A program made the translations under genes and the position numbers. Of a DNA stretch of 52,969 bases, positions 42,111-50,413 are shown piece after piece. Each line of letters opens with the position of its first letter. Positions within the stretch are counted from its first letter, which is position 1. Origin of the DNA: Dinghuibacter sp035492835 (lineage in GTDB: Bacteria; Bacteroidota; Bacteroidia; Chitinophagales; Chitinophagaceae); the NCBI RefSeq assembly GCF_035492835.1, contig NZ_DATJIY010000064.1:1-52969 (forward strand). The letters run 5' to 3'. The notes below the pieces were generated by a model. That model had not been told where the DNA came from, made no database searches, and was given only the letters and a program-made list of their open reading frames with translations.

Positions 42111-44495
42111 ATGCACAAACGCATCATCAGAAAGGTCGCCGTACTCGGTAGTGGCGTTATGGGAAGCCGGATTGCCTGTCATTTCGCGGGAATAGGCGTA
42201 CAGGTTTTATTGCTCGACATGGCCCCGACGACCCTGACACCCGAGGAAGAAGCCAAAGGGCTCAGCCTCGATAAGGTCAAAAACCGGATCGTAAACGCCG
42301 CCCTGGACGCTACCCTGAAGTCCAACCCCGGCCCGGTCTATACCAAGGAGGCCGTGGCCCTGATCCGGACCGGGAACTTCGACGACAACCTGAAGGACAT
42401 CGCCACCGCCGATTGGGTCATCGAAGTGGTGGTGGAACGGCTGGATATCAAACGCTCCCTCTACGACAAGGTCGAGCAATTCCGCAAACCCGGGACCCTG
42501 ATCACCTCCAACACCTCGGGGATACCGATACACCTGCTGGCGGAAAAGCGGAGCGAAGACTTCCGCAAGCATTTCTGCGGGACGCACTTCTTCAACCCGC
42601 CGCGTTACCTGCGGTTGCTGGAGATCATCCCGACCCCCGAGACCGACCCGGACGTGGTCGGTTTTCTCATGGAGTATGGTGACGTGTACCTGGGCAAAAC
42701 CACGGTGCTGGCCAAGGATACCCCCGCTTTTATCGCCAACCGGATCGGCGTATACGGTATCATGGCCATCTTCCACCTGATGGAGCGGTTGCAGCTGGAC
42801 ATCGACGCCATCGATGCGCTTACCGGCCCCGTCATCGGGCGTCCCAAGTCCGCGACCTTCCGGACAGCGGACGTCGTGGGTATCGATACCCTCGTCAATG
42901 TAGCCAAAGGCGTGCACGATAACTGCCCGCAGGACGAAGCCGGGGCGGTGTTTGACATACCCGTCTGGTTGCAAAAGATGGTCGACAACAAATGGCTGGG
43001 GGATAAAACCAAACAAGGTTTTTTCAAAAAGATAAAGGGCGCGTCCGGCGAGTCGGAGATACTGACGTTGAATTTGAAGACGTTTGAATACGGTCCGCGT
43101 CAGAAACCCAAGTTCGCCACCCTGGAGACCGCTAAGCCGGTGGACGACCTGCGCCAGCGGCTAAAATTGGTCATGGCCGGCCAGGACAAGGCGGGTGAGT
43201 TCTACCGGGCGTTCCACTACGGCCTGTTTGCCTACATTTCGCACCGCATCCCGGAGATATCCGACGAGCTCTACCGGATTGACGACGCGATGATGGCGGG
43301 CTTTGGCTGGGAGATCGGGGCCTTCGAGACCTGGGATTTGCTCGGGGTCCAGGCAACAATCGCCGAAATGAAAAAGGCAGGCTACGCGCCGGCGTCCTGG
43401 GTGGAGGGCGTAGACGCGTTTTACAAAGTGGAAAACGGCCGCCGGCTCTACTACGATATTCCGAGCAAATCCTACAAACCCATCCCCGGCGCCGAATCCT
43501 TTATCGTGCTGAGGAACTTCGAACAACAAACGGTGTGGAGCAACAGCGCCTGCCGGTTGTACCACCTCGGCAACGACGTGCTCGGTCTGGAATGGAGCAC
43601 CAAGATGAATTCCATCGGCGGGGAAGTGATCGAAGGAATCCAGAAGTCGATTTCGCTGGCCGAAGAAAAATACAAGGGACTGGTCATCGCCAACGAAGGC
43701 CCCAATTTTTCCGTGGGCGCTAACGTGGGGATGATCTTCATGCTCGCGGTGGAGCAGGAGTTCGACGAGCTCGACCTGGCCATCCGCACCTTCCAGCAGA
43801 CCGTCATGCGCGTACGGCACAGCGCCATACCCGTCGTGATCGCGCCCCACGGCATGACGCTCGGGGGTGGTTGTGAAATGAGCCTCCACGCCGACAAGGT
43901 GTGCGCCGCCGCCGAGACCTATATCGGTCTGGTGGAGCTGGGCGTCGGGCTGATCCCCGGGGGCGGGGGCACCAAGGAGTTCACCCTCCGCGCCGCGGAC
44001 GAGATGCACGAAGACGAGCCCGAAACCATCACGCTCAAGAACCGCTTCTTCACCATCGGGACCGCCAAGGTCTCCACGTCCGCGGAAGAGGCTTATGGCC
44101 TGGGCATCCTCCGCAAGGGGCATGACGAGGTGGTCGTGAACCAGGGCCGGCGGATCGGTGAAGCCAAACGCGCCGTCCTGGACCTGCACGAGGCCGGTTA
44201 TACCATGCCCGGACAGCGGAAGGACATCAAGGTGCTCGGTAAAATGGGGTTGGGTATGTTGTATACCGGCATCAACGGGATGTTCCGGGGGAACTATATT
44301 TCCGGGCACGACGTAAAGATCGCGCAAAAGCTGGCCTGGGTGATGTGCGGCGGCGACCTCAGCGAGCCCACCCTGGTGAGCGAGCAATATCTCCTCGACC
44401 TGGAGCGGGAAGCTTTCCTCAGCCTGTGCGGGGAAAAGAAAACCCTGGAGCGGTTGCAATCCGTTTTGAAAGGGGGGAAGCCCATCCGGAATTAA
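42111..44495 (+). CDS. 3-hydroxyacyl-CoA dehydrogenase / enoyl-CoA hydratase (FadN-like)
   Basis: Bifunctional fatty acid beta-oxidation enzyme of 794 residues with the dehydrogenase first and the hydratase second, as in B. subtilis FadN and opposite to E. coli FadB. The NAD-binding fold has G-S-G-V-M-G near residue 13. FCGTHFFNPPRYLRLLEIIP and VLAKDTPAFIANRIG are dehydrogenase motifs. The C-terminal crotonase part has ANEGPNFSVGAN and HGMTLGGGCEMSLHAD. ATG 42111 fits the family N-terminus; the frame opens earlier in pstB. The usual thiolase partner is not adjacent. TACCTTCC at 42082 may be a weak promoter; otherwise it is read through from pst. Confidence 0.9.
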   Translation: MHKRIIRKVAVLGSGVMGSRIACHFAGIGVQVLLLDMAPTTLTPEEEAKGLSLDKVKNRIVNAALDATLKSNPGPVYTKEAVALIRTGNFDDNLKDIATADWVIEVVVERLDIKRSLYDKVEQFRKPGTLITSNTSGIPIHLLAEKRSEDFRKHFCGTHFFNPPRYLRLLEIIPTPETDPDVVGFLMEYGDVYLGKTTVLAKDTPAFIANRIGVYGIMAIFHLMERLQLDIDAIDALTGPVIGRPKSATFRTADVVGIDTLVNVAKGVHDNCPQDEAGAVFDIPVWLQKMVDNKWLGDKTKQGFFKKIKGASGESEILTLNLKTFEYGPRQKPKFATLETAKPVDDLRQRLKLVMAGQDKAGEFYRAFHYGLFAYISHRIPEISDELYRIDDAMMAGFGWEIGAFETWDLLGVQATIAEMKKAGYAPASWVEGVDAFYKVENGRRLYYDIPSKSYKPIPGAESFIVLRNFEQQTVWSNSACRLYHLGNDVLGLEWSTKMNSIGGEVIEGIQKSISLAEEKYKGLVIANEGPNFSVGANVGMIFMLAVEQEFDELDLAIRTFQQTVMRVRHSAIPVVIAPHGMTLGGGCEMSLHADKVCAAAETYIGLVELGVGLIPGGGGTKEFTLRAADEMHEDEPETITLKNRFFTIGTAKVSTSAEEAYGLGILRKGHDEVVVNQGRRIGEAKRAVLDLHEAGYTMPGQRKDIKVLGKMGLGMLYTGINGMFRGNYISGHDVKIAQKLAWVMCGGDLSEPTLVSEQYLLDLEREAFLSLCGEKKTLERLQSVLKGGKPIRN

Positions 44496-44509
44496 TTTAA
44501 TTTCATGGT

Positions 44510-45637
44510 ATGAAAAATTCGTGTTTACCCATACTGCTGAGCGGCGTCATCCTGGCGGCCGCCTGCAAATCTTCCGATCGGAACGCCTATACCGTGACCG
44601 GCACCATCAAGGGCGCGGACACCGGGAAGGCTTTCCTGTACCACCCGGTAGCCGGGAGCGTCAACTCCAAGGCCGATACGGTGAACATCGTTTCGGGCCG
44701 GTTCACCTTTACCGGCGCCACGACGGAGCCGATGTTCTGCGTCCTGGTGATCAAGGGCGCGGCCAGCGGACCCGCCCAGTTCTTCGTGGAACCGGGTACC
44801 GTGACGGTCACCGGTTCGCTCGATTCCCTCCCGCAGGCACACGTCGCCGGCGGGGCGACCGAGGACGAATACCTGAAGTACAAGGCCGAGTCCAAAATCT
44901 TCGACGACAAGATGGGGACGTTGGATTCGCTGTATGAAGCGGCCGCGCAGGGCAGCGACACCGCCCGGGCCAAAAAGACGCAGGACAGCCTGGTAGCGGA
45001 GATGAAATCCCTGGATAAGTCGGAGTCCGCATTTAACAAGCAATACATCAAGGCGCATCCCGCCTCGTTCGTCTCGGCCGTGGAGATGAAGAACCTGTTT
45101 TCCTATAACCCGGACGTGCCCGCTTTTGACAGCGCCTACCAATCGCTCGGCGACACGATCAAGCATTCCTTGCTGGGCCAACAGCTGAACGACATGCTGA
45201 CCATCGCCAAAAAGACCGACATAGGACAGGTTGCCCCCGATTTCACCCTCAACGATCCGGACGGCCACCCGATAAAGCTCTCCGACTATAACAAGGGCAA
45301 GGTTGTGCTGGTGGACTTCTGGGCAAGCTGGTGCGGTCCCTGCCGCGGGGAAAACCCCAACGTCGTAAAGGCCTTCCACCAATACGGGCCCAAGGGTTTT
45401 ACGGTGCTGGGCGTCTCCCTCGACGACAAGAAGGAGCCCTGGGTCAAGGCGATCAAGGACGACGGTCTGGCCTGGGGACAAGTATCCGACCTGAAGGGAT
45501 GGCAGAGCGAAGCCGCCGCGATGTACGGTATCCGCGGTATCCCGATGAATTTCCTCCTGGACAAGGATGGCAAGATCATCGGCAAGGGGCTGCGGGGCGA
45601 CGACCTGGTGAGCAAATTATCGAGCGTCCTTCAGTAG
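44510..45637 (+). CDS. Thioredoxin-like lipoprotein (TlpA family, DUF4369)
   Basis: Periplasm-facing thiol:disulfide protein of 375 residues. The signal ends AAAC (C19). Residues about 25-130 form a DUF4369-like beta domain (YTVTGTIKGADTGKAFLY), a helical region follows, and the C-terminal thioredoxin domain (about 240-375) has VAPDFTLNDPDG, the redox motif W274-C275-G-P-C278 and GIRGIPMNFLL with the cis-Pro. This domain order is common in Bacteroidota. It likely reduces or oxidises envelope cysteines. It starts 14 bases after the FadN-like gene, and its 3' end overlaps the convergent epimerase gene by 21 bases. Confidence 0.9.
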   Translation: MKNSCLPILLSGVILAAACKSSDRNAYTVTGTIKGADTGKAFLYHPVAGSVNSKADTVNIVSGRFTFTGATTEPMFCVLVIKGAASGPAQFFVEPGTVTVTGSLDSLPQAHVAGGATEDEYLKYKAESKIFDDKMGTLDSLYEAAAQGSDTARAKKTQDSLVAEMKSLDKSESAFNKQYIKAHPASFVSAVEMKNLFSYNPDVPAFDSAYQSLGDTIKHSLLGQQLNDMLTIAKKTDIGQVAPDFTLNDPDGHPIKLSDYNKGKVVLVDFWASWCGPCRGENPNVVKAFHQYGPKGFTVLGVSLDDKKEPWVKAIKDDGLAWGQVSDLKGWQSEAAAMYGIRGIPMNFLLDKDGKIIGKGLRGDDLVSKLSSVLQ

Positions 45638-46558
45638 GTCCGCAACCGCCGCCCCGACCGTGGGGTAGGCGAACTGAAAGCCGGTAGCCTTTGCTTTCGA
45701 CACGTCGGCCGTACAGCTTTTGAGCACCTCGACACTCATTTCACCCATGCCCAGCCGGAGTATCCAGGAGGGGACGTGGACGGGAACATAGAAACGGCCC
45801 CGGAGCCGTTCGGCCAGCGCCAGCACCAACGTCTTATTAGAGACCGGTGCTGGCGCTACCGCATTGTATACGCCTGTCATCCCGGGGTCCTCGATGGCCT
45901 GCACGTAAAGCCGGCAGAGGTCCGCGATGTGTATCCAGCTGATTACTTGTTTGCCGTCCCCCAGGATGGCGGCGACACCCAGCCTCAAGGATGACAGGAA
46001 GGCCGGCAGCGCGCCGCCTTCACGGGACAATACGATTCCGGTACGCAGGATGACCAGTCGTTTGCCTAGGGTGGTAACGGGGCTGATGGCGTCCTCCCAG
46101 GCGGTACAGGTGCCACCCAGGAAATCGTCCGCGGGTGGGTCGGATTCCTTAAATGGCTTCCCGCCGGTGTCGGGGCCGTACCATCCGGTGGCGGAAGCAC
46201 TGATGACGCCTTTTACCCTGCACGGTCCCGCCCGGAGGGCCTCCACGATCAGCGCGCCAGAAACGGTCCGGCTGCGGACGATCTCCTGTTTACGCCTTTT
46301 GGTCCAGCGTCCCTTGGCCACGTTCGCCCCAGCCAGGTGGACGATATAATCCGTCTCGGATAAGATAGCCGACGGGAATTCGCCCTTCCGTACGTTCCAG
46401 AGGGCGTAGGTCAGGTCGGCGTCCGATGATCCGAAAGCGGTTATCCCCCGGGGTGGTTTCCGGGTCAGGACAACGACCCGGTGGCCCCTTTGTCTCAACA
46501 AACCTGTCAATGCCTTTCCTATCAGGCCCGTTCCACCGGAGATTGCGACGGTCGCCAT
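45617..46558 (-). CDS. TIGR01777 family NAD(P)-dependent epimerase-like protein
   Basis: Atypical extended SDR of the SDR39U1/YfcH type, 313 residues. The nucleotide-binding loop is GGTGLIGKALTGLL (about 8-21). VHLAGANVAKGRWTKRRKQEIVRSR is the distinctive family segment, and SASATGWYG holds the catalytic Tyr region. The C-terminal DUF1731-like part has VPSWILRLGMGEMSVEVL. Its cellular substrate is unknown. It is transcribed convergently with the TlpA-like gene and divergently from the tyrosine-rich exported protein at 46621. Confidence 0.88.
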   Translation of the reverse strand: MATVAISGGTGLIGKALTGLLRQRGHRVVVLTRKPPRGITAFGSSDADLTYALWNVRKGEFPSAILSETDYIVHLAGANVAKGRWTKRRKQEIVRSRTVSGALIVEALRAGPCRVKGVISASATGWYGPDTGGKPFKESDPPADDFLGGTCTAWEDAISPVTTLGKRLVILRTGIVLSREGGALPAFLSSLRLGVAAILGDGKQVISWIHIADLCRLYVQAIEDPGMTGVYNAVAPAPVSNKTLVLALAERLRGRFYVPVHVPSWILRLGMGEMSVEVLKSCTADVSKAKATGFQFAYPTVGAAVADLLKDAR

Positions 46559-46620
46559 ACTTTTGTCTTATTTTTATCGTTACGGGAGGGTCGGAAATTA
46601 GTACTTTTATTTTAAGTTTA

Positions 46621-48171
46621 ATGATTATGCAACACGTACGCTTCTTGTTGGGTTGGATTGGGCTCGTGGTATTTCCCGCCGTACTGTCCGCGCAGCATAT
46701 TACCTATTCGGAAGCCGACCGGGAAGACATGCGGCAGCTCCGCTTCGACGTCCTGGGGAAGATCGGCAACACCTATATGGTGTACAAGAATACCCGCTCA
46801 AAACACTATATCACCGTTTACGACCAGGACATGAAGATCGTCCGGAACACGGACCTGGATGCCCTCAACGACCGGTTGATCAACGTCGACTTCGTCGCCT
46901 ACAGCGACTTCGCCTATATGATCTTCCAGTACCAGAAAAAAGGCATCGTCTATTGCATGGCCCAGAAGATCGGCTCGGACGGGGTGGTCCAGGGCGAACC
47001 CCAGCTCCTCGACACCACCAACATCGGCATATTTGGTGACAACAAGATCTATTCCACGATCAATAGCGAGGACAAATCCAAGATCATGGTCTTTAAGATC
47101 AAGGGGAAAACCAGTGACTACCTCACCTTTACCACCATATTGCTCGACCAGCACCTGGCGGTCCAACGGAAGAGCCGGTTCACCTTCCGGGTAGAAGAGC
47201 ACCGTGACCTGCTTACGGACTTTTATGTCAACAACGACGGGGACTTTGTCTTTGGCCGTTGCGAACGGCCGAACAACCGGGACAACATCCTGCACGTGAC
47301 GCTGGCGATGAAACCCGCCGCGGGCGATTCCCTCCAGACCATGCCGATCGACATCGGCAATATTTTCCTGGACGACGTCAAATTGAAAGTAGATAACTTC
47401 CACCAGCGCATCCTGGTGAACTCGTTTTATTCGAACGCCCACCGCGGGAACGTGGACGGGTTGTTCACCTGTATCGTCGACAAGAACGGGCAGACCGCCC
47501 CCAAAATGGATACCATCGCTTTTGGCCAGGACCTCCGCGCCCGGGCAAAGGGGGAAAACTCCGTCAGGGGCGCTTTTAACGACTATTTTATCAAGCACAT
47601 CATTATCACCGGCAACCAGGGTTTCCTGATCACGGCGGAGAGCGAATATTCCACCAACCGCCAGACGCCCTTCAACCGGTATGACTACCTGTACGGCGCC
47701 AATCCGTATTTCTATCCGAACTACGACTACTACTATTATTCCCCCTGGAGCAACTACGGATGGAACCCCTATTATCGCTATGGTTACTACCAGCCTACCC
47801 GCTTCTATTCGGATAACATCGCCCTGTTCGCGCTCGATAAGGACGGAAAGCTGGAATGGACCAATATCATCCCCAAAAGCCAGTACGACGATGACGAGGA
47901 CAGCCGCCTGTCGTTCCAGATCATGCTCCAGGGCGGTGCGCTCCACTTCCTGTACAACGAATGGAATCGCCGGACACCCATCCTTTCCGACGATTCGGTG
48001 ACCCCGGACGGCCAGCTGACCCGCCAGGAGCCCCTCCACAACCTGGATCGGGGGTATGAATTCCTGATCCGGTATGGCCTCCAGGTGAACGCCACCCAAA
48101 TGATCGTACCTTGCACGTATAGAAACAGCATTGCCTTCGCCCTTATCGATTTTGACGCTTCAACTCCATAA
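46621..48171 (+). CDS. Exported protein of unknown function with tyrosine-rich segment
   Basis: No family recognised. ATG 46621 gives 516 residues with a signal peptide (HVRFLLGWIGLVVFPAVLSAQ). The mature protein is beta-rich with repeated strand patterns (YMVYKNTRSKHYITVYDQDMK, KSKIMVFKIKGK), which suggests a beta-propeller-like or sandwich fold. Residues about 352-397 contain many Tyr, Asn and Pro (YDYYYYSPW, NPYYRYGYY). A TACTTTTA at 46602-46609 may be the -7 element. The DUF6427 membrane gene starts four bases after the stop, so the two form an operon. Confidence 0.8.
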   Translation: MIMQHVRFLLGWIGLVVFPAVLSAQHITYSEADREDMRQLRFDVLGKIGNTYMVYKNTRSKHYITVYDQDMKIVRNTDLDALNDRLINVDFVAYSDFAYMIFQYQKKGIVYCMAQKIGSDGVVQGEPQLLDTTNIGIFGDNKIYSTINSEDKSKIMVFKIKGKTSDYLTFTTILLDQHLAVQRKSRFTFRVEEHRDLLTDFYVNNDGDFVFGRCERPNNRDNILHVTLAMKPAAGDSLQTMPIDIGNIFLDDVKLKVDNFHQRILVNSFYSNAHRGNVDGLFTCIVDKNGQTAPKMDTIAFGQDLRARAKGENSVRGAFNDYFIKHIIITGNQGFLITAESEYSTNRQTPFNRYDYLYGANPYFYPNYDYYYYSPWSNYGWNPYYRYGYYQPTRFYSDNIALFALDKDGKLEWTNIIPKSQYDDDEDSRLSFQIMLQGGALHFLYNEWNRRTPILSDDSVTPDGQLTRQEPLHNLDRGYEFLIRYGLQVNATQMIVPCTYRNSIAFALIDFDASTP

Positions 48172-48174
48172 ACG

Positions 48175-49158
48175 GTGGTCTATACTTTCCGGGAAAACAA
48201 CGGTTTTAACGCTTTTCTCCTTTTTGCTTACGGGTTCCTGCTAAAGCTGCCCTACTTTACGCACCCCGTCATCCCCGACGCCACCCCGGCGGACGGTTTC
48301 CTGTATTATAAGCTGCTGGCGTTCATGGGGTCCTTCGGTCATTCGTATCCAGTGATCTACCCGTTGATAGCGTATATACTGTTGTATACACAAGCTCTGA
48401 CTTTCAACCAATTGATCGGAGAGCAGCGGTTGATGTACAAACCGCATTATCTAATGGCCATGAGCTACCTCCTCATCACCTCCCTGGTCCCGGAATGGAA
48501 CTACCTATCTTCGGTACTGATCACCAACTCCGTCATGGTTTGGGCGTGGCCCCGGATGGTGTCCATGTATAACAATCCCCAACCTAAGGCCATCATTTTC
48601 AATATAGGTCTGGCCTTGGGTATCTGCAGCTTCTTTTACCTGCCGAGCGTGCTGTTCCTCCTGCTCCTGGGGATCGCCCTGCTGATATTCCGGCCGTTTT
48701 CGATCACCGAATGGCTGGTGGCGCTGGTGGGCATCCTTTGCCCCTATTATTTCCTTTTTCTCTATCTCTATCTTTCCGGCCAGTTTTCGCTCGCGGTATT
48801 GCTACCGAATATGACCATTTTCCCACCCAGGTTCAAATTCGACTTTGTTTTCTGTACCCGTATCGTCCTGCTGACGCTGCCCCTGCTGATCGGCTGGTAT
48901 TATATCCAGCGCAACCGCGGGCGGATGCTGATCCAGGTGCGCAAAAGCGTGGCCCTGCTGCTCTGTTACCTATGTTTTGCCCTCCTGTTGCCCCTGGTCA
49001 ACGGGTTTGCCGGTCTGGAGTACTGGGTCCTGGCGGCCATTCCCCTGTCGGTGTACCACGCGGCGGGGTATCTGTATGCAAGGAGGATCTACTGGGTGCA
49101 GCTGTTGCACTGGCTCACGGTGTTGTTTATCGTGCTGTGCTTCGTTTTTCACAAATAA
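48175..49158 (+). CDS. DUF6427 family integral membrane protein
   Basis: A 327-residue polytopic membrane protein with about nine to ten helices, matching in length and layout the DUF6427 proteins of Bacteroidota (sometimes labelled beta-carotene monooxygenase by mistake). FRENNGFNAFLLFAYGFLLKLPYF opens the protein, and an aromatic-rich PPRFKFDFVF loop follows helix six. Function is unknown. The start is GTG 48175, four bases after the upstream stop. In the phylum such genes often lie near nucleotide-synthesis genes, and purQ follows here from its own promoter. Confidence 0.72.
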   Translation: MVYTFRENNGFNAFLLFAYGFLLKLPYFTHPVIPDATPADGFLYYKLLAFMGSFGHSYPVIYPLIAYILLYTQALTFNQLIGEQRLMYKPHYLMAMSYLLITSLVPEWNYLSSVLITNSVMVWAWPRMVSMYNNPQPKAIIFNIGLALGICSFFYLPSVLFLLLLGIALLIFRPFSITEWLVALVGILCPYYFLFLYLYLSGQFSLAVLLPNMTIFPPRFKFDFVFCTRIVLLTLPLLIGWYYIQRNRGRMLIQVRKSVALLLCYLCFALLLPLVNGFAGLEYWVLAAIPLSVYHAAGYLYARRIYWVQLLHWLTVLFIVLCFVFHK

Positions 49159-49210
49159 TTCCCATAACCAATGGGGTCGATTGCCTCCGACGGGTGTTCT
49201 ATAAATGACG

Positions 49211-49218
49211 TATCTTTG
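49211..49218 (+). promoter_or_regulatory. -7 element of purQ
   Basis: TATCTTTG is a perfect TAnnTTTG match, 20 bases before the purQ ATG. A TTG at 49181 is too far upstream to serve as a normal -33. Confidence 0.45.
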
Positions 49219-49238
49219 TGTGCTTCAATAGTAGTACT

Positions 49239-49904
49239 ATGCGATTTGGTGTGGTAGTTTTCCCTGGGTCCAATTGCGACCGCGACATGCATGACGCCCT
49301 GACCTACGACCTGGGTTTCGAGGTCCGGATGCTTTGGCATAAAGAAAAGGACCTCAGTGGTTTCAGCGCCGGCGACTGTATCGTGTTGCCCGGGGGCTTC
49401 AGTTACGGGGACTATCTCCGCTGCGGCGCCATTGCCCGTTTCAGCCCGCTGATGCAAAGCCTGCCCGGTTTTATCGACAGGGGAGGTAAGGTACTGGGCG
49501 TCTGCAACGGCTTCCAGATCCTGTGCGAGGCGGGTCTTCTGCCAGGCTCCCTGCTCCGGAACGCCAACCGCCAGTTCATCTGTAAGAATGTGCATATCAA
49601 AGGCCAGGACGGAAAGGTCCTGCGCATCCCGATCGCCCATGGCGAAGGTTCTTTTTACGCTGACGAAGCGACCCTCGACACCCTCGAGGTCAACGACCAG
49701 ATCATCTACCGGTATTGCGACGCCAGCGGCACTCACGGCGCCAACCCGAACGGTTCCCTGCGGGACATCGCCGGTATTTCCAATGCGGACCGGACGGTCT
49801 TTGGCATGATGCCCCACCCTGAACGCGCCACCTCGGAGGCGCTGGGCAATACCGACGGCCGGGAGGTTTTTAAAGCGCTGCTGCTGGAACAGGTACCGGC
49901 TTGA
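49239..49904 (+). CDS. purQ: Phosphoribosylformylglycinamidine synthase subunit PurQ
   Basis: Glutaminase subunit of the small, three-part FGAM synthase (with PurL and PurS) in purine synthesis. The 221-residue class I amidotransferase begins FGVVVFPGSNCDRDM. The nucleophile is C89 in GVCNGFQIL, and H193/E195 in MPHPERAT complete the triad. LPGGFSYGDYLRCG is the oxyanion-strand region. ATG 49239 is chosen over an upstream in-frame ATG at 49218, which overlaps the promoter element. purL and purS are not in the window. Confidence 0.96.
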   Translation: MRFGVVVFPGSNCDRDMHDALTYDLGFEVRMLWHKEKDLSGFSAGDCIVLPGGFSYGDYLRCGAIARFSPLMQSLPGFIDRGGKVLGVCNGFQILCEAGLLPGSLLRNANRQFICKNVHIKGQDGKVLRIPIAHGEGSFYADEATLDTLEVNDQIIYRYCDASGTHGANPNGSLRDIAGISNADRTVFGMMPHPERATSEALGNTDGREVFKALLLEQVPA

Positions 49905-49953
49905 GACGATGCGTCTACGCGTTTTTCGAATACGTTTATCCCATCACCATCAT

Positions 49954-50412
49954 ATGCAGAAACTCGTCTTATTGGCGCTCGCCCTTTGTACGGTAGCGCT
50001 GACAAAAGCTCAAAGCGGCAGTGCGACCCAGGTACAATGGACCTGCTCCGCTAAAAAGATCAGCGCCAAGGTCTATGAAGTGCACATGAGCGCCAGGATC
50101 GGCGCCGGCTGGCACCTCTATGCCCAGAATGCGGGCGAAGGACCGGTTCCCACGTCCTTCAAGTTTACGACCAACCCGTTGTTCTCGCTCAGCGGGAAGA
50201 CGAAAGAGGTTGGGAAGATGAAGACCGTTTTTGAACAGGCGTTCAAGTCCAACGTACACTATTACGAGAACACGGTGGACTTTGTCCAGCTGGTGGAATT
50301 GAAGTCCCCGGTCAAAACGACGCTTGTTTCCAAGGTGGAGTTCATGGTGTGCAACGACCACGAGTGCCTGCCGCCCACGGATGTTGACCTTAGTGCAGCC
50401 ATCGGGGGATAG
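49954..50412 (+). CDS. Stand-alone DsbD alpha-like periplasmic domain
   Basis: A 152-residue exported protein with a signal peptide (QKLVLLALALCTVALTKAQ). The mature part resembles the N-terminal immunoglobulin-like domain of DsbD: VYEVHMSARIGAGWHLYAQN, then a central beta sandwich, and MVCNDHECLPPTDVDL, where the two cysteines followed by LPP correspond to the redox pair of nDsbD (C-x4-C here). It lies one base before dsbD in the same operon. It probably passes electrons from the DsbD membrane domain to envelope substrates. The frame is open up to 49909; ATG 49954 begins the signal peptide. Confidence 0.82.
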   Translation: MQKLVLLALALCTVALTKAQSGSATQVQWTCSAKKISAKVYEVHMSARIGAGWHLYAQNAGEGPVPTSFKFTTNPLFSLSGKTKEVGKMKTVFEQAFKSNVHYYENTVDFVQLVELKSPVKTTLVSKVEFMVCNDHECLPPTDVDLSAAIGG

Positions 50413-50413
50413 T

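Noticed and set aside
43161..44459. 432-codon ORF antisense to the FadN-like gene
   Set aside because: The sense frame contains clear dehydrogenase and crotonase motifs.
46798..48099. 433-codon ORF antisense to the tyrosine-rich protein gene
   Set aside because: The + strand frame has a signal peptide and operon spacing; the antisense frame has a V/D/R-rich shadow composition.
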